DNA from: Eubacterium callanderi
GTDB lineage: Bacteria; Bacillota; Clostridia; Eubacteriales; Eubacteriaceae
Reading direction: 5' to 3'
Assembly: GCF_900142645.1 (NCBI RefSeq)
Contig: NZ_FRBP01000010.1
Location: 62,001 to 126,000 of the forward strand
DNA length: 64,000 nt
In this document: piece after piece, positions 1 through 9,185 of the stretch
Layout of the letters: every line of letters begins with the position of its first letter
How positions within the stretch are numbered: position 1 is the first letter of the stretch
The notes under the pieces: generated by a model
The model's database searches: none
Seen by the model: the letters and a program-made list of their open reading frames with translations, nothing else
Told to the model about the DNA's origin: nothing
Made by a program: the position numbers and the translations under genes

Positions 1-492
1 GAATTTAAGGGCAGTACACATGTGGATCTGATCGAAAATTATCCAAACCTTCTGGTTTTAAGAACACTTTCCAAAGCTTTCGGCATGGCAGGCATCCGCT
101 GTGGTTACTGTCTGGGGAACAAAGCGCTTATTGACGTGATGTACAAGGTCAAATCGCCCTATAATCTCAACGTACTCACCCAGAAGGCAGCTGTCATCGC
201 CCTTAAAAACCGTGAAAAGCTTCTTGACCGACTGAAAACCCTGAATGCTGAACGCCATAAAATGTACAAGGCACTGCGGGATATGCCCCTGGATTCGCTT
301 TATCCTACTGCCTCCAACTTCATTTACTTTGAAACCGGCAAAGGCGAAGCAATCTATGAAGCCATGAAGGAAAATGGCATCCTCATTAAATTTTTTAAAG
401 GAAACGAAACCATGCCTGCCAGTATCCGGCTGTCCATCGGCACCCCCGAGGAAAACCGGAAAGTACTTGAAATATTGAAAAAGGTATTATAA
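1..492 (+). CDS. hisC: Histidinol-phosphate aminotransferase, C-terminal part (start lies before the window)
   Basis: PLP-dependent enzyme that transaminates imidazole-acetol phosphate to histidinol phosphate in histidine synthesis. Only the last 163 residues are visible and the frame is open to base 1. The PLP-lysine motif LRTLSKAFGMAGIRCGY is seen, with the lysine at visible residue 25. The C-terminus (RLSIGTPEENRKVLEIL) is typical of the class II aminotransferase fold and complete. The stop codon lies one base before hisB, so it is the first visible gene of the his operon. Confidence 0.95.
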   Translation, partial: EFKGSTHVDLIENYPNLLVLRTLSKAFGMAGIRCGYCLGNKALIDVMYKVKSPYNLNVLTQKAAVIALKNREKLLDRLKTLNAERHKMYKALRDMPLDSLYPTASNFIYFETGKGEAIYEAMKENGILIKFFKGNETMPASIRLSIGTPEENRKVLEILKKVL

Positions 493-493
493 G

Positions 494-1081
494 ATGGAAA
501 GAAAAATCACATTAACAAGAAAAACCTTTGAAACCGACATTGAGTTGAGCCTGAATCTTGACGGCACCGGCCAGTGCGACGTCTCTACCGGTGTTGGCTT
601 TTTTGATCACATGATGACCCTGTTCACCAAGCACGGCCGCTTTGATCTAACCCTGAAAGCAACAGGCGATGCTGCTGATAACCACCATGTACTGGAGGAT
701 ATCGGCATTCTTCTCGGCAAGGCCTTTGCCGAAGCCCTTGGCGATAAAGCCGGTATCACCCGCTATGCTTTCCAGTTTACCCCAATGGATGAGGCTCTGT
801 GCCGTATCTGTATTGACATCAGCGGACGGTCTTATCTGGTTTACGACGTTCCACTGACGCGAGAGTATATCGGGGAATTTGAAACCGAAATGCTGGAAGA
901 GTTTTTCATCGCATTTACAAATAACAGCAAAATGACCATCCACGTAGCCTCTCTTTATGGCCGTAACAACCACCATATTGTGGAGGGGATATTTAAATGC
1001 TTTGGCCGTACCCTGAAACAGGCAGTCACCATTGACCCCAATGTTAAGGGCGTGCCAAGCACAAAAGGAGTTTTGGAATGA
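494..1081 (+). CDS. hisB: Imidazoleglycerol-phosphate dehydratase
   Basis: Mn-dependent dehydratase that converts imidazoleglycerol phosphate to imidazole-acetol phosphate. At 195 aa it is the usual monofunctional size with no phosphatase domain. The two metal-binding His-rich repeats are visible: FFDHMMTLF with DNHHVLEDIG in the first half, and HVASLYGRNNHHIVEGIFK in the second. It starts one base after hisC and overlaps hisH by 4 bp, so the genes are translationally coupled. Confidence 0.97.
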   Translation: MERKITLTRKTFETDIELSLNLDGTGQCDVSTGVGFFDHMMTLFTKHGRFDLTLKATGDAADNHHVLEDIGILLGKAFAEALGDKAGITRYAFQFTPMDEALCRICIDISGRSYLVYDVPLTREYIGEFETEMLEEFFIAFTNNSKMTIHVASLYGRNNHHIVEGIFKCFGRTLKQAVTIDPNVKGVPSTKGVLE

Positions 1082-1686
1082 TCGCAATCATTGATTATGA
1101 CGTGGGCAATTTAAAAAATGTCTACACCGCATTAAAGGATGTGGATCTGGAAGGCGTGATCACCCGTGACCCAAAGGTCGTGGACAACGCCGAAGCCATT
1201 ATCCTTCCTGGAGTCGGTGCTTTCAGCGACGCCATGGAACATCTCAGACAGTTTGACCTTGTCAACTGTCTGGACAAAAATGTGCAGTCCGGAAAAACCC
1301 TTATGGGTATCTGCCTGGGCATGCAGGTTCTGTTTGATAAAAGCACCGAGGATGGTGAGTGGACAGGCCTCGGCTATATTCCCGGAGAGATCGTCAAATT
1401 TGACGCGCCGGGGCTCAAAATTCCGCACATGGGCTGGAATAACCTTATCATCAATCGTGATGATTCGCTGGTTAAAGGCATCGGCAGCGAGGATTACGTT
1501 TATTTTGTCCATTCCTATTACGCACAGCCAAAAAGCTTTGATGACGTTGTCGCCTATGCCGACTATTCTGTTAAGGTACCCGGCATTGTCCGGAAAGAAA
1601 ACGTCATCGGCATGCAGTTCCACCCTGAAAAAAGCTCGAGGGTCGGAACTCAATTACTTATGAATTTTAAGGAGAATCTCAAATGA
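1078..1686 (+). CDS. hisH: Imidazole glycerol phosphate synthase, glutaminase subunit
   Basis: Class I glutamine amidotransferase that supplies ammonia to HisF. It has 202 aa. The nucleophile motif LMGICLGMQVLF and the catalytic His-Glu motif MQFHPEKSS near the C-terminus are intact. It overlaps both neighbours by 4 bp, which fits stoichiometric translation with its partner hisF, one gene further along. Confidence 0.97.
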   Translation: MIAIIDYDVGNLKNVYTALKDVDLEGVITRDPKVVDNAEAIILPGVGAFSDAMEHLRQFDLVNCLDKNVQSGKTLMGICLGMQVLFDKSTEDGEWTGLGYIPGEIVKFDAPGLKIPHMGWNNLIINRDDSLVKGIGSEDYVYFVHSYYAQPKSFDDVVAYADYSVKVPGIVRKENVIGMQFHPEKSSRVGTQLLMNFKENLK

Positions 1687-2396
1687 TCATATTCCCCGCC
1701 ATTGATATTAAAAACGGAAAATGTGTCCGCCTGAAGCAGGGAGTTAAGGACGATGAGACCATTTATTTCGACAACCCTGTGGAGGTCGCTAAGCGCTGGG
1801 AATCCGAAGGCGCTGAATATCTGCATCTCGTAGACCTTGACGGCGCTTTTGACGGAAAGCCCCAGAATCTGGAGGTTGTCAAAGATATTGTCAAAGCGCT
1901 CGACATCCCGGTTGAGTTGGGCGGCGGTATCCGCGACGAAGAAATTGCAAAAATGTATGTGGATATCGGCGTCAGCCGCATTATCATCGGCACACAGGCC
2001 GTAAAGGATCTTGGCTTTATCGAAAGGCTTCTGGCCCTGTATGATGAAAAGGTCTGTGTCTCCATCGACGCCAAGGACGGCATTGTCTGTACAGAGGGCT
2101 GGGTGGAAAGCAGCAATATCGAAGCGCTGGAACTTGCGGCAAAGCTGGAGCGACTCGGCCTGTCCACCCTGGTGTACACCGATATTTCCAAGGACGGCAT
2201 GATGAGCGGTCCTAATTTTGACATGTTAAATGTCCTCAACCTGCATCTGAACATGGATATTATCGCCTCTGGCGGCATCGCCTCTGCTGATCATCTCAAA
2301 AAACTGGAGGAAATGAACCTTTACGGCGCAATTACCGGCAAAGCCCTGTATGAGGGCACCCTCGATCTGGCCGCCTATCTCAAAGGAGAATGCTAA
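1683..2396 (+). CDS. hisA: ProFAR isomerase
   Basis: (beta/alpha)8 barrel isomerase that turns ProFAR into PRFAR. It has 237 aa. The N-terminal catalytic Asp motif [14 protein letters not shown], the phosphate-binding [10 protein letters not shown] and IASGGIAS loops, and the second catalytic Asp motif [10 protein letters not shown] are all present. It starts inside the hisH stop (4-bp overlap) and ends one base before hisF. There is no sign of bifunctional PriA beyond the his context, so HisA is the simpler call. Confidence 0.96.
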   Translation: MIIFPAIDIKNGKCVRLKQGVKDDETIYFDNPVEVAKRWESEGAEYLHLVDLDGAFDGKPQNLEVVKDIVKALDIPVELGGGIRDEEIAKMYVDIGVSRIIIGTQAVKDLGFIERLLALYDEKVCVSIDAKDGIVCTEGWVESSNIEALELAAKLERLGLSTLVYTDISKDGMMSGPNFDMLNVLNLHLNMDIIASGGIASADHLKKLEEMNLYGAITGKALYEGTLDLAAYLKGEC

Positions 2397-2397
2397 A

Positions 2398-3153
2398 ATG
2401 CTGACCAAACGTATTATTCCCTGCCTGGACGTGGACCACGGACGGGTTGTCAAAGGAAAGAAATTTAAAGATATACAGGATGTAGCGGACCCGGTAGAGC
2501 TGGGGCGCTATTACTCCGAGCAGGGTGCAGACGAACTGGTTTTCTACGATATTACCGCCTCCTACGAGGAGCGCGATATCTTTATCAATATCGTGGAGAA
2601 GGTGGCTGAGGCTATCCGAATTCCCTTTACCATCGGCGGAGGCATCAGCCGGGTGGAGGATTTCCGTAAAGTTCTCATGGCCGGGGCAGACAAGGTTTCG
2701 GTCAACTCCTCCGCGGTTAAAAATCCCCAGCTGATCCGCGACGCTGCCCTTAAATTCGGCAACCAGTGCGTAGTGCTCTCCATCGACGCCAAGCGCAATG
2801 ACAGCGGTTCTTGGGATGTTTATGTAAAAGGCGGCCGTGAAAACACTGGCATCGACGCCATTGAATGGGCCAAACGCGGCCAGGAGCTGGGCGCAGGTGA
2901 AATCTGCATCAACTCCATTGACACCGACGGTGTTAAGCGCGGCTATGACCTTGAGCTCAACCGCAAGCTGTCTGAAATTCTCACGATTCCCGTTATCGCC
3001 TCCGGCGGCGCGGGAGAAAAGGCACACTTTTCTGAGGTCTTGAAGGCCGGGGCAGACGCGGCCTTAGCCGCATCTGTCTTCCATTATAAAGAAATACCAA
3101 TCCCTGAGCTAAAGGCCTATCTGGACAGCGAGGGCATCGCAGTAAGAAAATAA
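2398..3153 (+). CDS. hisF: Imidazole glycerol phosphate synthase, cyclase subunit
   Basis: Cyclase barrel that uses HisH-derived ammonia to make imidazole glycerol phosphate and AICAR. The start was set at [15 protein letters not shown] (251 aa). The open frame continues upstream into hisA, but AAAGGAGAATGCTAAAATG at hisA's end gives the ribosome binding site. Catalytic Asp residues are in [13 protein letters not shown] and VLSIDAK. The phosphate loops TIGGGIS and IASGGAG are present. Confidence 0.97.
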   Translation: MLTKRIIPCLDVDHGRVVKGKKFKDIQDVADPVELGRYYSEQGADELVFYDITASYEERDIFINIVEKVAEAIRIPFTIGGGISRVEDFRKVLMAGADKVSVNSSAVKNPQLIRDAALKFGNQCVVLSIDAKRNDSGSWDVYVKGGRENTGIDAIEWAKRGQELGAGEICINSIDTDGVKRGYDLELNRKLSEILTIPVIASGGAGEKAHFSEVLKAGADAALAASVFHYKEIPIPELKAYLDSEGIAVRK

Positions 3154-3170
3154 AATTTAGGAGAAACGAA

Positions 3171-3794
3171 ATGAATAATGATATCGAACTGAAATTTAAC
3201 CACCATGGCCTGATCCCGGCAGTCCTTCAGGACTATTACACCCGTCAGGTACTCATGGTGGCTTATATGAACAGGGAAGCCCTGGACAAAACACTGGAAA
3301 CCGGCAAAGCCACCTTCTGGAGCCGCAGCCGCAAAGAATTGTGGACAAAGGGCGAGACCTCCGGCAACTACCAGGAAGTCGTCGCCATCGACTATGACTG
3401 CGACGCCGACACCCTGCTGGTACAGGTGCTCCCAAAAGGCCCTGCCTGCCACACAGGCGAAACTTCCTGCTTCTACCGTAATCTGTACACCAATGAAGAA
3501 AAAGCCACAGGAAACATGGATATCATCCATAAGCTGGCCGACCAGGTACAGGACCGCCGGGAAAATCCTGTAGAAGGTTCCTACACCAACTACCTCTTCC
3601 GGGAGGGCGTTGACAAAATCTGTAAAAAGATTGGTGAAGAATCCGCAGAAACCATCATCGCCGCTAAAAACGATTCAAAGGAAGAGCTCACCTACGAGGC
3701 ATCTGACCTTCTTTATCATCTGACTGTGCTCTTAAATAACCAGGGTGTGACTTTTGACGATTTGTTTGTCGAACTAACTAAACGGCATAAATAA
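3171..3794 (+). CDS. hisI: Bifunctional phosphoribosyl-AMP cyclohydrolase / phosphoribosyl-ATP pyrophosphatase
   Basis: Fusion of HisI (about residues 1-110) and HisE (about 111-207), which carry out the third and second steps of histidine synthesis. HisI shows [18 protein letters not shown] and the metal-binding Cys/Asp set in [10 protein letters not shown] and [11 protein letters not shown]. HisE shows the [12 protein letters not shown] helix typical of the MazG-like pyrophosphatase fold. It is the last gene of the operon, 17 bp after hisF, with its own AGGAG site and a strong terminator just after the stop. Confidence 0.96.
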   Translation: MNNDIELKFNHHGLIPAVLQDYYTRQVLMVAYMNREALDKTLETGKATFWSRSRKELWTKGETSGNYQEVVAIDYDCDADTLLVQVLPKGPACHTGETSCFYRNLYTNEEKATGNMDIIHKLADQVQDRRENPVEGSYTNYLFREGVDKICKKIGEESAETIIAAKNDSKEELTYEASDLLYHLTVLLNNQGVTFDDLFVELTKRHK

Positions 3795-3800
3795 GCCTTA

Positions 3801-3845
3801 TTAAAAAAAGAACCTGAAATTAAATTTTCAGGTTCTTTTTTTTAT
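3801..3845 (+). terminator. Terminator of the histidine operon
   Basis: Inverted repeat AAGAACCTGAAA / TTTCAGGTTCTT with a short loop, followed by a T run. The A-rich left arm makes it usable in both directions, so it may also end the opposing MATE pseudogene. Confidence 0.9.
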
Positions 3846-3858
3846 TTTGATTTTTTGT

Positions 3859-5080
3859 TTAAGATAACATTTTAAGGTTTTTATTATAATGCCGCATCAA
3901 AACTGCGACCATAACAGCGATGATCATCTCTGTAATGGGCATTGCAAACCACAGCGCTTGCGCGCCAAACAGGGCGGGCAGCGTATAAATAAGCAGTCCG
4001 CTTACCACCATTCCGCGCAGGACAGACACTGCGAGGGAGGCCTTCGGTCTCATGATGGCTTGGAAATAATAGGTCGAATAAATATTATAGCTTAGCAGCA
4101 GGAAGGAAATAAAATATTTCCGCATGATATCCGGCGCTATGGCCAGTACCTCTGGCGTCGGGTTCATAAAGAGGCGGATGAGCGGCTCTGGCAGAGCCAT
4201 GGTCAGGGTCGTCCATACAATACTCAGCACCGCAACCGTGATCAGGCTCAGCCGCAGTGTTTTCCGGATACGATCTCCCTTCCCCGCACCATAGTTCATG
4301 GAAATGATGGGCTGGGCTGCCTGTCCCACACCGTATGCACAGGCCTGCACCAGGGTATTGACATTGATGATAACACCGTAAACCGCCAGTGCCGAGCTGC
4401 CGCTGTATTTCATAATCTGATTATTAAACATCATGGATAAGATCCCCATGGCGATATCAATGAAAAAAGTTGAAAACCCTGTGAGCACAATCTGACGGGT
4501 CATATGACCAAAGCCCACGGGCCTTTCAAACCTGAGACGGCATTTTTTTCTCAGAAAATGACTGCACAAAATACAGATTGACAGCACCTGTCCCAGAGCT
4601 GTCGCCAGACCTGCACCGCTGATCCCCATGTCACATACAAAGACAAAAATATAATCTCCGATAATGTTAAAAACACCCCCGGCCATGACAGCCATCGTCG
4701 CCGTTGCCGGCGCATTGTCATTTCGTATAAAGGCGGCCAAAAACTGCCCGAACACAAACAGCGGCGCCACAAATTTTATCCAAAAAAGATATTCCGATGA
4801 ATGCCATTGTATAAAAGCTGTTTCCCCGACGCTCATCTCCCGCGCCCTTTGCCGCGCTCATCAAAACTGAACCGCCGATACCAAACAGCAGGCCCAGACT
4901 GTAGATAATATTCCAGACAGGCGCCACGGTCGCCAACGCGGCCACACCGTCTGGCCCTTCATACTGCCCCACCATTACGCAGTCCACCAGTGAGTAGACG
5001 GATACGATCAGCGCGCTGCCAAAGGACGCGAACAGATATTTAAAGTATATCTTTTTCAGATTTCCTTTTAGTAAGTCCAT
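3859..5080 (-). pseudogene. MATE family efflux pump, broken by an internal deletion and frameshift
   Basis: Two overlapping frames together make most of a MATE exporter. The first (5080 down to about 4790) gives MDLLKGNLKKIYFKYLF and the first membrane helices, ending at FYTMAFIGIS. The second continues from about EYLFWIKFVAPLFVFGQ through the rest of the protein to base 3859. At the junction the roughly 35 residues that normally separate these segments are missing. This implies a deletion of about 100 bp that also shifts the frame, rather than one sequencing slip. The remaining helices look well conserved, so the loss seems recent. A promoter and attenuator-like leader remain upstream. Confidence 0.8.
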
Positions 5081-5099
5081 TGTACTGCTCCTCTATTTT

Positions 5100-5171
5100 C
5101 TAATATTCCCGGAAACGAAAAAAAGCCGGATAAAATGGTATCAACCATCTTATCCAGCATATCAATCTCAT
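5100..5171 (-). CDS. Putative 23-aa leader peptide overlapping the attenuator hairpin
   Basis: A short frame starts with ATG at 5171, 11 nt after a GGAGG motif, and ends with TAG at 5100. It begins MRLICWIRW and is rich in aromatic, Arg, Ile and Pro residues (for example PFYPAFF). The codons run through both arms of the terminator hairpin, so a translating ribosome would control its folding. A second frame (ATG at 5160, reading MLDKMVDTILSGFF, ending at 5068 inside the pump start codon region) is an alternative. It lacks a good ribosome binding site. Translation of either is inferred. Confidence 0.4.
   Translation of the reverse strand: MRLICWIRWLIPFYPAFFRFREY
5118..5155 (-). terminator. Attenuator-like hairpin in the leader of the MATE gene
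   Basis: On the minus strand GGATAAGATGGT, a four-base loop and ACCATTTTATCC form a 12-bp stem with one G-U pair, followed by GGC and seven Ts. It sits about 40 bp before the pump start and after the promoter, so it would stop transcription before the gene unless it is prevented from forming. Confidence 0.65.
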
Positions 5172-5200
5172 AGACTGTACACCCTCCGATGAACGCCTCT

Positions 5201-5229
5201 ATTTTAGCAAAAGGTATTTAGAATGTCAA
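5201..5229 (-). promoter_or_regulatory. Sigma-70 type promoter of the MATE leader
   Basis: TTGACA (5229-5224), a 17-bp spacer and TAAAAT (5206-5201) on the minus strand. The 17-bp spacer is that of an ordinary promoter and not the 19-20 bp spacing activated by MerR-family proteins. Control is therefore more likely to act through the leader hairpin than through the neighbouring MerR protein. Confidence 0.7.
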
Positions 5230-5244
5230 TATATAACAAGCGGT

Positions 5245-6042
5245 TTACTCAAAGGGAATGACAATTTCCGTCATATATTTATTTTCGTTTCCCCTGAAAA
5301 TGGCGCCCGGTCCTTTTATGTATTTTTCCCGTGATGGAATCAACAGCTTCAGGTCCTGTGCCCTGGAGTAATCCAGCAAGGCCTTGTAAGCGTGATTAAA
5401 CTGGCTGTAGCTGCCCTGATGTATGGTCGAAACAGCACGTTCCACTGCCGGGAGCGTTCTGCACTCAATTCCAGCGGCTTCAATATAGCGCTTGACAGGC
5501 ACACAGATTTCGATATCCGCTTTTTCCTGGTAGGCTTCATTGTAGTACAGGTTAAAGGGGATACCACCAGCGTTCCCCTTCACCGCCTTATAGATCCTGG
5601 CGATATATTTCCCCACCTCACTGTAAAGACCCTGATAGCGAATAGATGCGACAATTACGGGTTCCAGACGTTTTACCTCAATTTTATACTGCATAGGGCT
5701 TTCCTCCTGACCGGTTGGTTCGATATAGAGGGAGATTTTTTTCAGCAGTTTCTTTTCCTTTTCAATTTTATGCTCGATCATGGCTTTCTTTTCTTCCAGA
5801 AAATAGGCCAGATCGGTGTCCTCGTCAAAGTTTTCCATAACATCCCGCAGTTCGGAGATGGAAAATTCAAAGGACCGCAGCAGCGCAACCAGCTGTGCCC
5901 GTTTGAAATCCTCTTCGCTGTAGTAACGGTAGCCATTCTGACTGTCCCGATGGGATGGCACCAGGATTCCCTGCTCGTCATAATAGCGCAGAGCCTTGAC
6001 CGTTAAATTGGTTATTTTGGAAAATTCACTGATTCTGTACAT
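5245..6042 (-). CDS. MerR family regulator with GyrI-like effector-binding domain
   Basis: Transcription regulator of 265 aa, starting at MYRISEF behind GAGGTGAGAATC (an upstream GTG in the same frame is less likely). The N-terminal winged helix shows YRISEFSKITNLTVKALRYYDEQGIL and NGYRYYSEEDF. A coiled coil follows (about residues 80-110, IEHKIEKEKKLLKKI). The C-terminal half (from about 120) resembles the BmrR/GyrI ligand-binding domain (IRYQGLYSEVGKYIARIYK). Such proteins sense multidrug-like ligands. It lies just upstream of the broken MATE gene in the same direction, so it may have controlled that pump, but the promoter spacing there is not of MerR type. Confidence 0.85.
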   Translation of the reverse strand: MYRISEFSKITNLTVKALRYYDEQGILVPSHRDSQNGYRYYSEEDFKRAQLVALLRSFEFSISELRDVMENFDEDTDLAYFLEEKKAMIEHKIEKEKKLLKKISLYIEPTGQEESPMQYKIEVKRLEPVIVASIRYQGLYSEVGKYIARIYKAVKGNAGGIPFNLYYNEAYQEKADIEICVPVKRYIEAAGIECRTLPAVERAVSTIHQGSYSQFNHAYKALLDYSRAQDLKLLIPSREKYIKGPGAIFRGNENKYMTEIVIPFE

Positions 6043-6099
6043 GATTCTCACCTCATATTTATCATACAGCCTGCCCCGCAGGGGAAGGTCAATCCCTTT

Positions 6100-6414
6100 C
6101 TACAGATACCCCAGCACCGTTTCCACCAGAAGCACCGCCGCACAGGCAAACACAGCCACTGTAACCAGCCCTTTTTCCTTCATGGCCAGAAGAATGGCGA
6201 CGATCAGCCCCGCAGTGGCAGAGTACAGGCTTCCAGTCGAATAGAAAATAGCCGGAAAAGTCATGGTTCCCAATACCGCGTAAGGCACATAATAGAGAAA
6301 GGATTTCACAAACTTGCTTTCTATTTTCTTTTTAAACAGAGCCAGCGGCAGCACGCGTATCAGGTAAGTAACGCCCGCCATAACCAGGATGTATATTAGC
6401 AAAGTCGTCGTCAT
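6100..6414 (-). CDS. azlD: AzlD-type branched-chain amino acid export small subunit
   Basis: Membrane protein of 104 aa with about four hydrophobic segments and the family motif VTYLIRVLPLALFKKKIESKFVKSF in its first third. AzlD acts with AzlC as a two-component exporter of branched-chain amino acids or similar compounds. It overlaps azlC by 4 bp and has its own GGAGGAGG site. Confidence 0.85.
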   Translation of the reverse strand: MTTTLLIYILVMAGVTYLIRVLPLALFKKKIESKFVKSFLYYVPYAVLGTMTFPAIFYSTGSLYSATAGLIVAILLAMKEKGLVTVAVFACAAVLLVETVLGYL

Positions 6415-7142
6415 ATTTCCTCCTCCTCACTGATGGGAAAGAACCAGGCGCCAAAGGCCGACGCGGCAATAGTGCAGATGATAATGGTAAAACCCGTTGA
6501 TACCTGGCTCAGGATTGGCGCAAAGGTAAAAATACAGCTTAGTGCCACTGCAAAGATCAACACGGCTCTGACCGATTTTTTCTTTCTTGCCGGCGGTATG
6601 ATAATGGCGATAAACATACCGTAAATGGCGATTCCCAGAGCGGAACGTATGAACTCCGGAAGAATAGTGCTGGCCGCCGCGCCAATGAGGGTTCCGCCCG
6701 ACCAGCCAATATAAGGCATCACCATCAGGCCAAACATGTACCATTTTCCCAGCTTTCCAGGCTGCCCGCTGCTCACGGCAAAGATTTCATCGGTGTTTCC
6801 AAAGGCGATCAGGCAGCGCTCCAGGGTCGTCACAGAGTCTTCCAGTTTTTGCGACAAGGACAAAGACATGAGCGCATACCGCAGATTGATGATCAGCTGA
6901 GTAAGCGCCATCTCCACAAAGGGAGCGCCAAGTACAATCAAATCCAGCCCGGCAAACTGCCCCGCTGAAGTCAGGTTTGTCATGGAAATAAGTACCGCAG
7001 ACCAGGCAGGAAGCCCCTGGGTGACGGCCATCATTCCAAAGGTAAAAGCCACCGACAGGTAGCCCAGGCCTATGGGAATCCCATCCTGCAATCCCTTTGC
7101 GAAGCTGTTGTTAATGATGATCTTTTCTTCTGTCGTTTCCAT
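6411..7142 (-). CDS. azlC: AzlC-type branched-chain amino acid exporter
   Basis: Membrane protein of 243 aa with the AzlC signature near the N-terminus (GLQDGIPIGLGYLSVAFTFG) and the LIINLRYALMSLSLS segment. It is the large subunit of the AzlCD exporter. It begins two bases after the phosphopantetheinyl transferase stop, so the three genes form one operon. The substrate cannot be read from the sequence. Confidence 0.88.
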   Translation of the reverse strand: METTEEKIIINNSFAKGLQDGIPIGLGYLSVAFTFGMMAVTQGLPAWSAVLISMTNLTSAGQFAGLDLIVLGAPFVEMALTQLIINLRYALMSLSLSQKLEDSVTTLERCLIAFGNTDEIFAVSSGQPGKLGKWYMFGLMVMPYIGWSGGTLIGAAASTILPEFIRSALGIAIYGMFIAIIIPPARKKKSVRAVLIFAVALSCIFTFAPILSQVSTGFTIIICTIAASAFGAWFFPISEEEEI

Positions 7143-7144
7143 TC

Positions 7145-7732
7145 CTACTCCTCATAAACTCCAAATTCAATTTTTCGTACCTCATCCTCCTCACCGCAGA
7201 CCCAGAGCTCGTAATCCGAAGCCAGCTCCAGACGTCTTAAAGAAACGCCTCCAGTCTGGCAGCCCTCATCAAGGATTTGGTATTCTTCCCCTTTTTGCTG
7301 TATCTCAAAGGCGCTCAGCGGCAGGGCAAAACCCAGCCCCCGGTATTTCATATAACTTTCCTTCTGCGCCCACAGCCTGTAAAATGCCTGTGTCCGTTTT
7401 TCATCGTCCAGAGCTTCCAACCCCCGGACCTCTCCGGGCGACATAAAACGCTTTGCCAGGGACATCATCCGTTTTGTCCGGTCAATCCGCTGCACGTCCA
7501 CACCCACTGGGTTTTGAGACATGGCACATACCAGATAATCTCCCGAGTGTGAACCGTTAAAGTGCAGACTGGGGTATTCTTTCAAAAAAGGCTTTCCATA
7601 GCGGTTCTTTTCCACTTTCACCGGAACTGGCAGTCCCTTTTTCTCAAATATTTTATTTAAGAGCACCTCGACATGCACTGTTTTTCCTGTAACCGAAAAA
7701 AAATGCGTATCCAGCGTGTACACATCAATCAT
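7145..7732 (-). CDS. Sfp-type 4'-phosphopantetheinyl transferase
   Basis: Transfers phosphopantetheine from CoA to carrier proteins. The start at MIDVYTLDTHFF (195 aa) was chosen because TTTGGAGGAAAATCC precedes it. The open frame runs further upstream, but that part contains the promoter. Family motifs are FNGSHSGDYLVCA, GVDVQRID (Mg-binding Asp) and FYRLWAQKESYMKYRG (WxxKE). No NRPS, PKS or carrier protein is encoded in the window, so its target is elsewhere. It leads an operon with azlC and azlD. Confidence 0.88.
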   Translation of the reverse strand: MIDVYTLDTHFFSVTGKTVHVEVLLNKIFEKKGLPVPVKVEKNRYGKPFLKEYPSLHFNGSHSGDYLVCAMSQNPVGVDVQRIDRTKRMMSLAKRFMSPGEVRGLEALDDEKRTQAFYRLWAQKESYMKYRGLGFALPLSAFEIQQKGEEYQILDEGCQTGGVSLRRLELASDYELWVCGEEDEVRKIEFGVYEE

Positions 7733-7763
7733 GGATTTTCCTCCAAAAGGTGATAACACTACT

Positions 7764-7792
7764 ATTATACGCATTTTTTTACTGTAACTCAA
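7764..7792 (-). promoter_or_regulatory. Promoter of the phosphopantetheinyl transferase-azlCD operon
   Basis: TTGAGT (7792-7787), 17-bp spacer, TATAAT (7769-7764) on the minus strand, 32 bp before the chosen start codon. Confidence 0.75.
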
Positions 7793-7824
7793 TTCTATTT
7801 TGGGGGAATCCCCTAAATTAATCT

Positions 7825-9135
7825 TTATTCTACCGCGGTATCCACTTCTTTTACGATCTTTTTATCTTCCCCTGTGCCCGTATGCTTCTTAGCATAACGG
7901 CGCACCAGCAGCGAAGCGCCAATACTCAGCACCGCGCATACGATAAGGATCCCGAAAATAGTGGTAAAGGCCGCGTTTCCCTGTCTGTCGATCATACCAC
8001 CAAACCATTGGTGCATAAAGCTTTCCGGTAAAAAGCCAATGACAGAAACCATTCCGGTTGCCGCTCCGAATACATGAATAGGTACCTTGGTTTCTGTGAG
8101 CTGTGACGAGGCGATGCCAAAGGCACCGTTTCCCACAAACCCCAGAACCACCATGATCACGGCAACGACAATGGCCATGGCCGCTGTCTTTGGCAGGATC
8201 AGAAAAGATCCGTAGCAGAGGGCAGCCACTGCGGAAATAACCATAATAACCTTGGCCGGCGAGTTGATTTTTTCCGCTACCTTTCCAAGAATCGGCGATG
8301 AGATCAGGGTGATACCATAGGTTCGTATCATTCCCACTACGGATACCAGCCCAAGAGACGCGCCAAAAACATTCGTCAAAAACGGCGTGGTGTAATTCAT
8401 GCCCTGATAGACAAAGCAGATAAAAAACATGGAAATTGAGGCCAGCCATACACCCGGATGCTTTAACGCTTCGGCAAACTCTGACAGGTTAAAAGACTTG
8501 CCGTCGGTTTTAATTTCTCCTTCAAACTTCGGGATAAAGAAAAAGGAGAGGATGCCAAACAGCAGGATAATGGCGCCCATAATGATCAGCACCGTAGTCA
8601 CTCCCCTGGTCTGGTCAGCGATCATCCCGAAAACACCGAGGGCGATCATGTTGAAGATAAGCCCCGCCACACCGTAAAGGCCGTAGCTGAAGCCAATATT
8701 CTTAGGATATTCCTCCTCAGAGGATACCAGCCGGACCAGTTTGAAACGGGTGCCCCACCAGATCAGAATAGTAGTGACTGCCATCAGCCCAAAGATAAAG
8801 AGCAGCACGCCGTAAGACGGCATGGCAGCGTACCAGAATACGGCCAAGGCCGTCGCGGCAAAGCCTACCCAGGCCAGAGTCCGTACCCTGACCTTATCTG
8901 CTACAATACCAGAAGGTATATATAAAATCGTCGCCATAATGCCGTACATTCCCACCAGCGCGCCAAGCTGCTCATTGGACACGCCAAGGCCCACCATCAG
9001 CGGTTCATAAAAGACGTTTTTTAAATAAACCGGCATATAGATTATAGAGCTTCCCATACTGATAAGCACAATGAGAAACATTTTGTGAAATCTGGACAAG
9101 TCACTCAGCTTTTTTTCACCCTTTAAAAAATTCAT
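7825..9135 (-). CDS. MFS transporter next to an MttB-like methyltransferase
   Basis: Major facilitator of 436 aa with 12 predicted helices. The MFS motif between helices 2 and 3 is visible as GIVADKVRVRTLAWVG. A soluble loop after helix 6 (about residues 205-225) and a charged C-terminal tail are normal. It lies 50 bp after the MttB-like gene and is probably transcribed with it from the sigma-54 promoter, so it is the best candidate for importing that enzyme's methylated amine. The substrate is inferred from context only. Confidence 0.85.
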   Translation of the reverse strand: MNFLKGEKKLSDLSRFHKMFLIVLISMGSSIIYMPVYLKNVFYEPLMVGLGVSNEQLGALVGMYGIMATILYIPSGIVADKVRVRTLAWVGFAATALAVFWYAAMPSYGVLLFIFGLMAVTTILIWWGTRFKLVRLVSSEEEYPKNIGFSYGLYGVAGLIFNMIALGVFGMIADQTRGVTTVLIIMGAIILLFGILSFFFIPKFEGEIKTDGKSFNLSEFAEALKHPGVWLASISMFFICFVYQGMNYTTPFLTNVFGASLGLVSVVGMIRTYGITLISSPILGKVAEKINSPAKVIMVISAVAALCYGSFLILPKTAAMAIVVAVIMVVLGFVGNGAFGIASSQLTETKVPIHVFGAATGMVSVIGFLPESFMHQWFGGMIDRQGNAAFTTIFGILIVCAVLSIGASLLVRRYAKKHTGTGEDKKIVKEVDTAVE

Positions 9136-9185
9136 TTATTACCTCACTTTTTATTTACATAAGGATCGCCGATCCTCCATTCTGC

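Noticed and set aside
5201-5229. MerR-activated promoter for the MATE gene
   Set aside because: The -35/-10 spacer is 17 bp, not the 19-20 bp needed for MerR-type activation, and there is no dyad between the boxes.
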